From Streblospio benedicti (lineage: Eukaryota; Annelida; Polychaeta; Spionida; Spionidae), in NCBI GenBank assembly GCA_019095985.1, contig CM032660.1, positions 34,503,204-34,567,203 of the forward strand: a stretch of 64,000 bases of DNA, written 5' to 3'. Position 1 is the first letter of the stretch. Every line of letters starts with the position of its first letter. The notes under the pieces were generated by a model that was not told the origin of the DNA, searched no databases, and saw only the letters and a program-made list of their open reading frames with translations. This document shows, one piece after another, positions 26,101 to 37,054 of this stretch. Position numbers and translations under genes: made by a program.

Positions 26101-29100
26101 AGAAAAATTCATCCACTATGCAAACTTAGTTTTTGAGAAAATGGGCTTTAAACATGGCCTGTCAATATACATTGATAGTAGTTGATGTCTATAAAATGTA
26201 TCATATAAGAAAAACTATTGATGATAAAAGGTTCATTTTAAAAAGATGTTGTTCTTTATCATTTATAGCATACAAAACATTGAAAATGTAAAATTTACTT
26301 TTTTAGCCCATACCAACCTTATAAGCCTGCAAAGAATGAGTCATTGTTTTTCACTCCAGCTTGGTCTTTACAAAATGCGTTGTAATGGGAAAACTAATGA
26401 AGAAAAGGTTCATTTCAAAACATGTTGTTCTTCATAGTTTAAAAGTATAATAAATATTAAAAGCTGAATAGAATATTTTTCCCCTTAAAGAGTTCACAGT
26501 ACCCTTAAGAATACTTTAAGAATATGCTGGTGCTAGTATATGAAAACTTTGCCTTATTATGTTAAAGTAGCCAAAGCTTATGTTATGTCTACAAACCTAT
26601 TCAAGAATTATTGAGTAGAAAATTAATTGGAATTTATATTTTGATAATATTCATTTGCCCTTTTAGGTAAGCTTCTGAAAATACTTACTTGCGCAGCTCC
26701 ATCTTTACTTGTAACCGGGTAATACAGTTTTTCTGATTTTGTATAGCATGAAATTTGTTGAAGATAAAGCTGTTCTGTTATGTTTTGCAGTGATGATCCC
26801 AGGAAATGCCTCCAGTATTGCGAAGACGGTCGAGATCCTTACATGTTACGATGCAGAGTTCTACTAGGTGAAAGTAAGGTACGGTACATGAACTTTTGTT
26901 TGCTTGTGATAATTTATAGGAGAAAATTTAAGGATAATACTTTATTATTTTTAGTCTCTTTGTAGTGCCTAGATTGTCTTGGTACAAACTAAAGACATAG
27001 CGGTGAAGAAATTTTAAAAATGTATCTATTTTATCTTTGTGTTTCATTATGTGAAAAACATTATCTTGGTTCAGATAACTACAAAAGCTTCATTCATTTG
27101 AATGGCAATTGAATTTGAATTAAGGAATTTTGTAATTTGAAATGATTTCATTTTTTTATTTTGATGGATATTTTTTGTAGAAAATTAAAATTCATTTTCT
27201 AAGGTATCTTCATTGATATAACAGTCATGGAGAAATTTGAAATTGGTCTCCTTTTCAGTATTTATAGTCATATTGAAGTGAACATTTGTTCAAACATCAT
27301 TACAGGTGTATCCACCTGGAGAAAAAGATTTGAAGCTTAAGAGAGAGCCAGTCAAAGGCGTTGTAGCTGGTCAGAAAGTCTACTATGACTCGGTTCAAGT
27401 AAGATTAATGATATTGTATAGTTATCATGCAACAGGAAGGAATATTTATAACAGGTTATGCTGTAATCAAAAAGTCGCTAATGACATATACCTCATAATA
27501 ATGTATCATACAATTTCATCGGATTTCTTCTGATAGTATGTAAAGACTTTTTTATGATAAATGCAGCCTTTCAACTTACACTTCAAAATTTTTGGTCTGG
27601 TCCTCTGAAGACCATCCTCAAGAATGACGTCATACGAAGGTGTTGCACCATGGAACATCACGGGAAGTTCACATGGTGTAACATCTCCATGTGACGTCAT
27701 TCTTGAAGATGATCTTCAGATGACAAGAGCGAAACTTTTGAAGTGTAAGTTAAAATGCTGGATTTATCATAGAATAAGTCTTCACATAGTAATACATAAC
27801 TCGTAATAATGCTGAAATGTCTTTAATTCCGCCAGGGTCAGCCAAGAGACTACACCGAGTATGTTGTGTACGAGCGGCGAAGAGTTCTGCTAGAACACGT
27901 TATCTTTTATTCCGAAAAAGAACCGCGGAGAGCGGCGAAGCCCAACGCAATGACGTCTGCCCAAAACGATCCCATTCCATCTTCTTCCTCGTCCAATGCC
28001 ACAGTCGCTGTGATAAATCCGGCTGCAACTAGTCAGGTGATAACCTCAGCAATAGACAGTGACGATGAGGATATCTATACACCGATTGCCAGCAACACAA
28101 ACACGGAACCATTGAGACCAAACGTTCGTCGTGCAACGTGCGAGCTTGAAGACGCTGGAGCGAAGCCTAAAACGCAGCCAGCTTTAGAGATGATCGATGT
28201 AGATGAACCAGTTACACGTGAAAGGAGAAGTTCAGTCGACGAACCGGCTAGAAGTGAACGGAGGAGCTCAGTGGATGGAGAAGAGAGGCAACGCAAGCGG
28301 AGTGTGGGTGATAGTGATAGCGATGATGACGTTGATGATGGAGAGACCAGAAGAAACCGAAGGAGGAGTATTGATATGGAGCAGTCATCACCTGTTGTGA
28401 GGCAGCGGCGATCAAGTGTTGTGTAAGTGTGCTTCACGCTACATGTATGTATCAGGTGTTCTTTTGGATAGAGAGTTGGACTCGTGATCAGAAGGTCATG
28501 GGTTCGATTCCCAGGCGGGTCTGTTGGTGGGTGTTGAGCAAACTTACCTTTAACAGGTCGCACACTGCTCCGTTGTACCTACACTTTAAAAAGGTACAGG
28601 ACAAGCGAGTGAACATATATGTGAGTGATTAGCACGTCTGCGCTACAGTTGCGATATGCTGGATGCTCCGCGCGAGTTGAGAAAGATATAGTGTGACAAG
28701 GATGTAAAATGTAAAGTCGTGAGAGCACTAGAATCATGACCATAAACCATCACATTTACATTTATTTACATTTTCTTTTGTCTAGTTGATAGTATTTAAT
28801 CAAGCCCGAGCTTTAAAATTCTACACTTGAGAAAGAATCCAAAAGATTGAAATATGAGCGTGCGTTAAGCTTTACAGTTTACAATACATATTATTGCTTG
28901 ATTGAGATTTTAGTGGCAATGATCAATAGTTTAACAGCTATGCAAAGGTTGTTTTTAGTTATTCTTTATTTTGCATCTGGCATAAAAGCTTTAAATCCAT
29001 TAAATGGACTAAAACAGTACATGTAAGTTTAAAAAATTTTGTAAGTATTTAAATGTTTGTACCAACAGGGATTCCGATGAAGATGAGGTGAGAGTACATC

Positions 29101-30254
29101 CAATAGGCGCGGAGGATGACAACACTGAGATGTCTGAAGTCATTAGTAAGTGCTGTTTCTTGTTTCTTGACAAATATTTGCAGTGGAACCCGTTTATCTC
29201 AAACTCTGATAGCTTCAATATGTATCATGCAATTTTCATTGGATTTCTCCTGATAGTATGTATAGAATGATTTTATGATGAATCCAACATTTTACTTACG
29301 ACATCAAAATTTTTGGTTTAGTCATCTGTAGCGCATCCTCAAGAATTGCGCTACAGATGACTACACCAGAAATGTTGAAAAATTTTGAAGTTGTAAGTAA
29401 AATGTTGGATTTATCATAAAATCATGCTATACAAATATGTGTTAACTTTGAGATAGTGACCAGTTTCCCTCATTCTTCGTAATAATTTGCTTTACAAATG
29501 CCTTTGATAACTTGAAATTTCATTTTAACTTGAATTTTTCTTTACTCCTTTAATGTTGTATTGAAGCAAGTTTGACAGTATTTGAAACTTTCAATAATAG
29601 TGTTTTATACTAGTCTCTGCAAGGTTTCGTTCACATTGCTTATGTGTTTGTTGAATAGTTGTTCTATCAAAATTGAAAACCATGTTTATTGGCTCAGAAA
29701 TTCAAAACAAAAATCAAACCATAGATTTCCTCAGCCAGATATTAAACCATTAAATATTCTACATATTTGGCCTACGGCACTAGGTCTTATCTATAGTGTA
29801 GTTTTATTTTTCAGCTGTATTTTTGATAAAAGATGAAATTTGTTTAAAAACAAGTGAAATATATTTCTTTTCTTTTGGTGTTAAAATTTGAAAAGGAGCC
29901 TTTAGGAGCGCAAAAACGCTTATAAATGAAATCAAAATTTTAGTTTTAAAACAAAATTTCATTTCATCAAGAATACAGCTGAAAAATAAAGTTACACACT
30001 ATAGATGATGAGATATTAAAATATAAGCTAAAAACTAAACTTAATATTTAATTTTCAAAGTGCTAACCCAAAGATTTGATATTTTTGTTTGTTTAGGTGC
30101 GGTTATGGACGATCTCGTAAGTGATTTCCTCCAGGTTACAGCTCTAGACTATACAGACGCATCGACGGCGATCGCAAGGAGATATATCAAAAAGGCAATA
30201 AACTTTGATGTCCAAATGGCCATACAATTGTATTATGATGAGATGGAAGGATGA
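16613..30254 (+). CDS. UIM-PARP-UBA protein: ADP-ribosyltransferase with ubiquitin-binding motifs, 15 exons
   Basis: Exons are 16613-16767, 16979-17022, 18681-18842, 20271-20384, 20777-20928, 21692-21735, 22081-22275, 22580-22668, 24471-24570, 24792-24915, 26791-26878, 27306-27398, 27836-28422, 29069-29145 and 30097-30254. Phases agree throughout except after 20777-20928, where one C too many in 20921-20925 would explain the mismatch. The product is about 726 residues. UIM-like helices (IEQAELEAALGESEEL; MQMELALRMSL; IEQAELEAALRESEEL) precede an Ala-rich linker. The ADP-ribosyltransferase domain (about residues 310-480) shows ALYHGTDAP, FGKGIYFR and TEYVVYERRRVLLEHV, which are the His, Tyr and Glu of the H-Y-E triad linked with poly-ADP-ribosylation. 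Then comes a Ser/Arg tail with repeated RRSSVDE, and a C-terminal segment (FLQVTA..ARRYIKKAI..AIQLYYDE) of UBA-like pattern. Likely nuclear or cytosolic ubiquitin/ADP-ribose signalling (inference). PARP10 also pairs UIMs with a PARP domain, but this domain order with a UBA-like end is not one I recognise. Confidence 0.88.
20090..20215 (+). repeat. 'attggctaaa' short repeats
   Basis: The phrase TTGGCTAAA and variants occur about five times in both orientations just upstream of exon 20271-20384. Origin unknown. Confidence 0.5.
22455..22572 (+). repeat. Tandem repeat, unit about 29-30 bp, four copies, upstream of an exon
   Basis: The unit is GTATCACTAGAAATGTTGCC plus TGGTGTCG. The array ends within ten bases of the acceptor of exon 22580-22668, so copy number could influence that splice site. 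Confidence 0.85.
22685..22842. repeat. Small inverted-ended element (ACAGTGGAACCTGTCC ends)
   Basis: It begins ACAGTGGAACCTGTCCATG, carries 'aaggacacctgtcttatgtgg' phrases (quoted in part) and ends TCCACATAAGACAGTTTTCACTG. It is similar in plan to the GAACCTC-ended family but with 'ggacac' instead of 'gtggtct' phrases. A related stretch lies at about 41,285-41,400. Confidence 0.5.
24672..24830 (+). repeat. Tandem duplication of the acceptor edge of a PARP-domain exon
   Basis: TTAATTGACCGTT, then a pyrimidine tract, then CAG|AGT(C/T)TGT(T/G)CTGAACATG(G/C)AG occurs at 24686-24738 and again at 24763-24820, with a period of about 82 bp. Only the second copy continues as open coding sequence (exon 24792-24915); the first could act as a decoy acceptor. 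Confidence 0.8.
24940..25100. repeat. GAACCTC-ended short repeat, copy 4
   Basis: It starts CAGTAGAATCTCCAATTAAG and ends AATAGAGGTTCTACTGTA, lying just after exon 24792-24915. Confidence 0.75.
25590..26516. mobile_element. Non-autonomous DNA transposon with TTAA-flanked inverted ends, copy 1
   Basis: The left end TTAAGGACTGTGAACTCTTT and the right end AAAGAGTTCACAGTACCCTTAA are inverted copies. A second member lies at 51118-52100 in the other orientation and shares internal sequence (AACTATGAAGAACAACATG, TTTTGAAATGAACCTTTT). TTAA at both borders recalls piggyBac-type target sites, but the terminal bases are not typical, so the superfamily is uncertain. It has no coding capacity and is intronic. 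Confidence 0.75.
27497..27790. mobile_element. Fold-back MITE, copy 1, in a PARP-gene intron
   Basis: The left arm (TATGTAAAGAC, TTATGATAAATGCAGC, CTTCAAAATTTTTGG, AAGAATGACGTCAT) is matched by the reverse complement of the right arm. It ends about 45 bases before exon 27836-28422. The element at 29220-29440 is related, including about 35 bases to the left of the arms. Confidence 0.85.
28448..28720 (+). mobile_element. tRNA-derived SINE, copy 2
   Basis: GGATAGAGAGTTGGACTCGTG, B-box-like GGGTTCGATTCCC, then GTGAGTGATTAGCACGTCTG and GAGAAAGATATAGTGTGACAA follow the same order as at 32405-32660. The extreme 5' head is missing. It begins about 25 bases after exon 27836-28422. Confidence 0.88.
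29220..29440. mobile_element. Fold-back MITE, copy 2, in a PARP-gene intron
   Basis: Long inverted arms (GATTTTATGATGAATCCAAC, TTTTACTTACGACATCAAAA) flank a centre with CATCTGTAGCGC and its complement. It starts about 75 bases after exon 29069-29145. Confidence 0.85.
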
Positions 30255-32404
30255 ATATAGCTTCAATGTTGCATATGCATTCTAGTGTTCACTTGATTTC
30301 TCAAATTCTTCTACTTTAAGTAGGCCTTTCCATAAAATATGGATAGATTTGTCATATCGATTTTTAATGTAGACTATAACTCCCGTGTTTTTACAAAGTC
30401 ATTATGGATTAATAATGAAATGATAATTAATAACAAGTATAGAGCTTTGTACTTGCATTGAAATTTCTTATTTATACCTTGGGTTAAGTATATCAATCTA
30501 ACCCAGAAGTGAACACATTTTAGGAAATGACAATTTAGATATAAAGAATAGAAGAAAATTCCAACTCAAATGATCATTCTTGTCTTTAGAGAAACATTCT
30601 CTCTGCTTCAGGCCATGACAACGGAAAATGTTGATAAATATTATTATTTTGTATGCCTAGTGCATTTTGCCAGTCCGATCCATGGGAAATATTGCCCAAA
30701 ATGTAGCTACAAAGACAAGCATGAGCACCTGAGTAGGTTTTTTTTCTATTCTATGATGAATCCATATGCTAAGGAATGTTCAGTTCAAGAAAATGTAAAT
30801 CTCAATTTTTAAAACAGTTCAATGACGTCTAGTTTCAAATGCAAATTTATTTCATGCTATTTATTGTCATGCAAACAGGACATATTTATCTGTCACAAAA
30901 TATTACATTTGACATTCTAAGATTTTTTTTTTAAATTAAATGTTCATGAAGAATGAAAAAACTTACTTGCCATACATGTTAATTACATATGTAAATGTAG
31001 GAATATTTTTTTGTAGAAAAAAATTATTTAATTCTAGTTGATCATTAAATATTTTGTAGTCACCAAATGTATTGTGCATAATGAAGAAAGTGCACACTTT
31101 GATACTGTGATACACCTCGCTTGGCATTATTATTAGATAGTTATGTTGATAGATAAGATAGAATTGTTTTTGTCCTTTATACCTTTATGTTATGCATATT
31201 CTACTGTGGACTGTAGCTTCGAAAACATGTCTTTTTCATATTGCTCACTTACCTCCGTCAATATTTGAAATTATTCTTGTCAAGTTTTAGGCTAAATGTA
31301 AAAGTAATGTAAATTGGTTTGACATTTGTAATTGCTCTTTACATATACTCTCAACCATGTTAGTCTATTCTGTCAAGATCCCAGTGTGTGATATAACTAT
31401 CATATCATAACTATCAAATTCTCCTCGCAGATCTATTTCTTAGAATAAAACATGTTCTTGACCTAAATAAACAGAATGTAAATCGTAGCTAGATATTATT
31501 TTATAATTATTTTAGGTTTCGCTCGAGTTACGTGTAAAGATCATTAACATTGTTGCTGCTAAGTGAATGTTACTTGTTAAAATTTTTGATGTTTTTACTT
31601 TATCCCATCTATTGAATTTCTTGGACTTGTGCTTGTTGTTGTGAAGCTTGCCTTTTATTGATTTAATGAGCTTTTTTGTGAAATTTATTGTTATGCGACA
31701 GCTAAATTATGTAAGACTTTTCTTCTACCTGTAATGGATTATGTGTGATTAAGAGTTGCGTGGCATTGCTTAGCAACCCGCAAATGATGTTCATTTCTGT
31801 TAAATACACCTAATGATTGTATATTTTTATTTTTATATTTATTACAAATGTCCTATATGCCATTATATATAACAGTTTAAAAATGTCGGAAGAAAGTTCA
31901 CCATACAGATGGTTTAGAATGTTTTTGAAGTGCTGTATATTAAAATGATCGCTTAGTGAAATATGTTCAAGCATAAAAAATATTCAGTTCATAGCAGTGC
32001 ATATTTTACTTGTATATTAAATCAGTTGTTAGCTTTTGACATGTTAATTTTGTTGAGACATTTATCATACTATATTTGGTCATATTGTGTTGAGAATTTG
32101 AAATAAATATATATTGTGATGAAGACTACCAAATAAATATGCAAGAATTTAATTTTTACATTCTTTTAGAATAATATCTTGATAAATAATATATTTCACT
32201 GATATCGTTAGGATATACAACATTATACATGTACATCTGTTCATTATATATTATGCAGAAATTGTTAGGATAAGGACTTGGGTGCTATGGAGAAAACATA
32301 AATTTGCAAATTCTGACAAAGTTGAAAGTTAAAGATGTAATGGTATTAGTAGCAATATACCCCTATTTTTAATTTAAGATAATGTGTTATCAAAAATAAT
32401 ACAT
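30255..32404. other. 3' flank/UTR of the PARP-domain gene, no further gene seen
   Basis: A/T-rich with several AATAAA-type hexamers (for example about 31,443, 32,102 and 32,130), so I cannot say which ends the transcript. No frame resembles a protein family. Confidence 0.45.
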
Positions 32405-32660
32405 GTGGTGCTTCTGTGGCTGAGTGGATAGGGAGTTGGACTCGTGACCAGATGGTCGCGGGTTTGATTCCCGGTTGCAAACCTACCTCTCACAGGTTGC
32501 ATACTGCTCATAGGTACAGGTCAGGCGAGTGAATGCTAAGGTGAGTGATTAGCACGTCTGCGCTAAGGTAGCGATGTGCTGTATGCTCCCCAGGGGGATG
32601 AGAAAGATATAGTGTAACAAGGATGCCAATGACCTGGTGTAATTATGTAAAGTATTACTC
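32405..32660 (+). mobile_element. tRNA-derived SINE, copy 3 (best preserved head)
   Basis: A-box region TGGCTGAGTGGATAGGGAG, then TTGGACTCGTGACC, B-box GGTTTGATTCCC, then the shared body ending GAGAAAGATATAGTGTAACAA and CAATGACCTGGTG. The head shows derivation from a tRNA. Confidence 0.9.
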
Positions 32661-33214
32661 GTAGCAATTAATTACATGTTTTCATGTGGACCTGATATGT
32701 ACAAGTTTCAAGCTTATGATATTTTATGTCTAAAGTTCTTAATTGATCTTCATAAAATAAGATTTCATGGCTTTATCTGCTGGTATTTATTGATGGTGTA
32801 AAAGTACGTGTCCAAAGAGTCTCTATCAGACTCAAGATGGTGAGAGGCAGGGACTACTGTATTCCTTTTTTCATTTGTGATTTTATTTGGATATTTGATA
32901 CCAAGGATATATTTTAGAAAATGTTGCCGATGGAATGTGATGAGACAGTGGAACAAAAATCCAAGAACGAACGCAAATATTTTTAATGTGTTCATAAGCA
33001 TTAATATCAGTTACCAATAGTAGAAATTTTGACAGAATATTATGTATTCATCATGAATATTGAAACAGACATTCAGTATATCTTCAATGTATCAATTTCA
33101 ATGTACTGTAGTTGTACAAAAATAGACTTCATGATCAACCCAGCAGTGAATGTCAATTTTACTTTTAAAAGTCGCATGTACGCATTATTTGTTAAAAATC
33201 TATTTTCCATGGAA

Positions 33215-33365
33215 AGCTCTTCATGACATGTCAAACATGAACAGAGACCTGAACATCCAGTTCTTCATCGCCACTATAGAGCCCATATTACTCTATGACT
33301 GTGAGAGCTGGACCCTATCTGAGACTCAGGAAAAGTCCCTGAATGGCACCTACACAAAGTTGGCC
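33215..33365 (+). mobile_element. LINE reverse-transcriptase fragment
   Basis: The frame reads ATIEPILLYDCESWTLSE, followed by SLNGTYTKL. This is the phrase that closes the reverse-transcriptase domain in many non-LTR retrotransposons (TVEPILLYGSESWTL-type). It is a short 5'- and 3'-truncated remnant, with only a few tens of codons recognisable. Confidence 0.8.
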
Positions 33366-33429
33366 GCCGTGATGGAGTCGGGAAGTCAGGAAAAGCCTCA
33401 TGGTCGATCGACTTCCGTCGTATAAGTGA

Positions 33430-34640
33430 GTGAGTGAGTATTTTCCATAAAGCAAAATATTAATGATCATTAATTTGTTGCGTTGATGCTTTATTGTGTA
33501 ATCAACATACATTTTCAAATCAATAAGCAGTTACAAAAAAACTTGCGAGTGCTATTGATATTGTCATAATGTACATGTATATATAATTAAAAATTGGTTT
33601 TCTCAAAGAAGTGTATATAAAATCAGTTGCAATTAGACGAAAAACTTGTGAGATAGATACATGTACATGTTCTGTTCTATAGTTGTAAATCCCGGCTGTT
33701 GTGACTTGCATACGTGAATGGGAGACACTTTTTAACCGACCCCTTATACAAGGTACAAGGTGAGAGGGTTCGTTTGGCAAGTTTAATTAATAGAAACCAA
33801 CTGAGCTAACATGTACGTGATTAGCATAGAAACAGGTCTGACAACAGGTGGACTATGTGGGTAGCAGTGGCAATGTTTTTTAGTATTGCCATTTAGATAT
33901 GCACTGTTAATGTAATCATGGATTATCTGGTGTGAGCGTCAATGTGAGCATATATCCGGGGCATATATTCAGCAGTTTTTGCAGCGATTTGAAATCTGTC
34001 TGGACTCTTGCTTGAGTGGATATTACCTATTAAAGAAAATATTTTAGAAAGACTATTGATACAATTGAACGAGGCCGATATATTAATCAACATTGTCTCA
34101 AGGAAGTTACTCCACAATCAATAATCCGGTTTCTACTCAGGTGCCCTTTACAATGCCTTACTCACTGTAAAATTAATATAGCTTACTGCCATGGACTGCT
34201 CATGGGTTCTGGGAATCCATGGAACAAAATCAATACTTGTATTGCTGTATTATCTGTAGTCAGTGTTTTTGAACTATAGTAGTTAAAGGGTTAATGCAGC
34301 GCACCTGCTCACTGCAGGTGGCTGCAATTAGTTTGTTCGGTGTAAGTTTTTATTGATTTCATTAATTAAAACCAGTATATTGATTAAGATGTACATGTGG
34401 AAGGCATGCTCATGTTTATGCATACTCACCAAGTCAGTAAAATAATTCTAGAATAATATGATAATTATGAGATTAGGTTGGTAGGAATGGTCAATCTTTA
34501 AAGAAGCATTATAGTTGGTATAAAGGTGAGAATTTTTATACTAGTTATTCATATTTGTGTATTTCACTTGTGTAATTAAAAGAAACCAAATTATGATATG
34601 GCATAAATTAATGAGTCGGATATTTATAGTGCTACATGTA
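33430..34640. other. Intergenic, nothing recognised
   Basis: A/T-rich DNA between the LINE fragment and the next transposon. Short ACATGTACATG runs occur at about 33,570 and 33,660. No coding or RNA gene signal was seen. Confidence 0.4.
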
Positions 34641-34646
34641 TATAAT

Positions 34647-35260
34647 ACAGGAGCAATTTAATTGACAAAACTAGGAAATATATAGTGATTGTTCTATCCC
34701 TTCTCTGTATACTTCAGAGGCTTGGAACAATCACTACCTCGGGGGTTGGTGGGGGATGTCTTACTAGATGTCAGGTAGTACGGGTGTGCCATTTCTATGG
34801 GTCGCCATTTTAGACATCTCAGTTATAGTGATGGGTCTAAATTTTGTGATCTTAGTATAGCTATGGGTCTAAATTTTGTGATTTTTGGTAGTTATGGGCC
34901 TAAATTTTGTGATTTTTGGTATATAGCTATTGGTTTGAAATTAAATGTACAGATACTGTTAGTGTAAGTTTCATTTTGTTCGATACTGATATATTTTTTT
35001 TGAATATTTTGTTTATAAAATGTTAACAGTGTGTATTTTCACTATTTAATAGGTATAGACATGGGTCACTTTTCCATCATCAAGGTATAGATATGGGTCA
35101 CTTTTTTATGCCAAATTAATATATCGATGCGTACCGTTGTGACATTGGAAATGGCACACCCGTACCCAGTTTTGAGAAGAGACCCCCAGCCCCCCCCTTC
35201 CCCCCGAGATCACTACAGTCTACGTATTTCCTAGTTTTGTGTTTTAAATTGCTCCTGTGT
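34647..35260. mobile_element. Non-autonomous DNA transposon with inverted ends of about 34 bp
   Basis: The left end CAGGAGCAATTTAATTGAC..AAAACTAGGAAATA is matched by the reverse complement of 35225-35257. Inside, 'tatgggtctaaattttgtga' occurs about three times with period about 40-45 bp (34,830-34,920), and 'gtatagayatgggtcactttt' occurs twice (35,052 and 35,085). It has no coding sequence. It ends 215 bases upstream of the GT13 gene's start and could contribute to its promoter region. Confidence 0.85.
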
Positions 35261-35473
35261 ATGATATGAGTGATATCATCAGCCCAATTTCTTTGAGCTC
35301 CTTTGCCTCTAAACTTTACACAGTGGCGTAGCTACTGTAACGCATACAACACAGTGCGTACACATTGATTTATTGACTTTCTACCCTATAAATTACATGT
35401 GAAGCCTATATATATATATGTTTATTAACGGTCAAAATTATGTAAACTTTTATTTCTTTTGTAGATTCACAAA

Positions 35474-37054
35474 ATGATTCACAAAATGAGGCACATTTTG
35501 TTATTCTGCTTGATAATCATACTCTACCAGGGCTGCCTCAATGCCATGGACCACAGTTTTGAAGAAGACTCTCACAATGTTTGGACAAAACCAAAGTCCC
35601 AACCTTCGTATAAATGCATAGCTTTGTTGACCGGATATCCTGAGATCACACATAGAAAATACTTTGCAGAGAGGATCTTAAAGCAATTATCGGAGCAATT
35701 CGATGTCAATCCCCGTTATGTACATGTCTTCTGTCAAGGAAAGTGCCATGCAAAAAGTTTCGACACACATTACAAATACAACTACCATAGCTTGGAGAAT
35801 AATGTGAATAGAACGCTGTATAGAGGTTTTATCATTGCGGAAAACTACAAAATGATGTTCAAGGAGCTATTCGCTGAAAAAACTGTGATGGAGTTTACTG
35901 AGAATTTCGAAGATGACACCATAGAGAATTGCCTAATGTTGGAAGATGATCTTATACTATCGCCCGACGCAATCGATTACTTGAATGCCGGTGTTGAAGT
36001 GATGAAAAAGGACAACAGTGTATTTACGGTGTCCTTGTACAATGATAATGCTTATCCCTGGTGTGCTTCCAATACGTCGTTTTTTCGGCGCATCGATCAT
36101 TTCTCAGGTCTTGGTTTCATCATGAACAGAAGATTCTACAAAGATCTGGTACTACCAAACTGGGATAATAGCATAGTATGGGATAATAATCTACAAATGG
36201 TTCAAGACATGTACGATAAGGCAGCTATACAACCAGAAGTGAACAGGGTTTTGCACGCACCATTTGCTGGAGTTACTAACACCAATGAAAATCGGCACCA
36301 ACATTCAAAGTACGCTGCTCATTTTGCTTCAGCAGAGACTGACATCACGTATGACTTAGAATACTTAACGGAAAAAAATTACATGCTATTTCTAACACGA
36401 TTTATTGAGTCTGCGATGCCTATTACACGTCTGGAAGATGCAGGCTTTTATGACAATTCTGTTAACTTGATCCATACGAGTTGTGACAATAACCGCTGTG
36501 TAGATGAAGTATTACGCTCTTTCTACTTGCAAGGAGGTGGCTTGGGTGGCATGATTCGAGGTGTGTATATGAACAGCATATTTCTACGTATGTTCGGAAA
36601 CTTAATCCTTATAATTCCCAAAATATCACCCTTAAAAGCTTACATTTTGAAGCAACGTCCTCGTAGTCAACAACAATACTTGCAAGATTTTCCGCATTTG
36701 GCAAATATAACGGAAAAAAATAGAGGCATTATAAGATACCTAGAACAGACTTATCGCATTTTCACTAATCCAGATGAAAGTGACTGTACCAGCGGATGCC
36801 AGCACCGTAAAACGGAGTGTTCAAGGGCTGGACTTTGGTATTTGAACTCTGGTTGCGAGGTTTTGCAGTATTTTATTAAGGGGTGTGCTCAGTGTAATGT
36901 GAATAACAAGTTTGGTTTCCCAGGACCATCAGTAGAGAAGAAAAGCTCTGGACTTTACTGTAATCTTTCAGAATTCAGATTTCAAATGAACTGTAACTTG
37001 CCTGTTGCGGGTCAGCAGAGAGTTTGTGCTTGTGTGAAGAAGGGCTTAAATTAG
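35474..37054 (+). CDS. GT13-family glycosyltransferase (GnT-I/POMGNT1-like), single coding exon
   Basis: 526 codons without introns. Residues about 5-24 are hydrophobic (signal peptide or type II membrane anchor), so it should act in the Golgi or be secreted. A GnT-I/POMGNT1-type catalytic region follows: LTGYPEITHRKYF near residue 53, MLEDDLILSPD near 155 (the metal/UDP-binding acidic triad), SLYNDNAYPW near 188 and FSGLGFIMNRRFY near 211, in the order seen in beta-1,2-GlcNAc-transferases. The likely reaction is GlcNAc transfer from UDP-GlcNAc to a glycan; the acceptor is unknown. The C-terminal 90 residues are Cys-rich (CTSGCQHRKTECS, CAQC, CACVKK), which is not part of the classic family. 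A strong acceptor-like tract (TTTATTTCTTTTGTAG) ends 9 bases before the first ATG, so a 5'-UTR intron is probable. Two ATGs lie in a 12-base tandem repeat. Confidence 0.85.
   Translation: MIHKMRHILLFCLIIILYQGCLNAMDHSFEEDSHNVWTKPKSQPSYKCIALLTGYPEITHRKYFAERILKQLSEQFDVNPRYVHVFCQGKCHAKSFDTHYKYNYHSLENNVNRTLYRGFIIAENYKMMFKELFAEKTVMEFTENFEDDTIENCLMLEDDLILSPDAIDYLNAGVEVMKKDNSVFTVSLYNDNAYPWCASNTSFFRRIDHFSGLGFIMNRRFYKDLVLPNWDNSIVWDNNLQMVQDMYDKAAIQPEVNRVLHAPFAGVTNTNENRHQHSKYAAHFASAETDITYDLEYLTEKNYMLFLTRFIESAMPITRLEDAGFYDNSVNLIHTSCDNNRCVDEVLRSFYLQGGGLGGMIRGVYMNSIFLRMFGNLILIIPKISPLKAYILKQRPRSQQQYLQDFPHLANITEKNRGIIRYLEQTYRIFTNPDESDCTSGCQHRKTECSRAGLWYLNSGCEVLQYFIKGCAQCNVNNKFGFPGPSVEKKSSGLYCNLSEFRFQMNCNLPVAGQQRVCACVKKGLN

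Noticed and set aside
28075-28563. A 162-codon minus-strand frame rich in Ser/Leu
   Set aside because: It is the antisense of the PARP-gene tail exon and part of a SINE.
30570-30812. An 80-codon plus-strand frame with two CxxC-like Cys pairs
   Set aside because: It lies in the A/T-rich 3' flank, shows no family match and has a poor start context; chance is likely.
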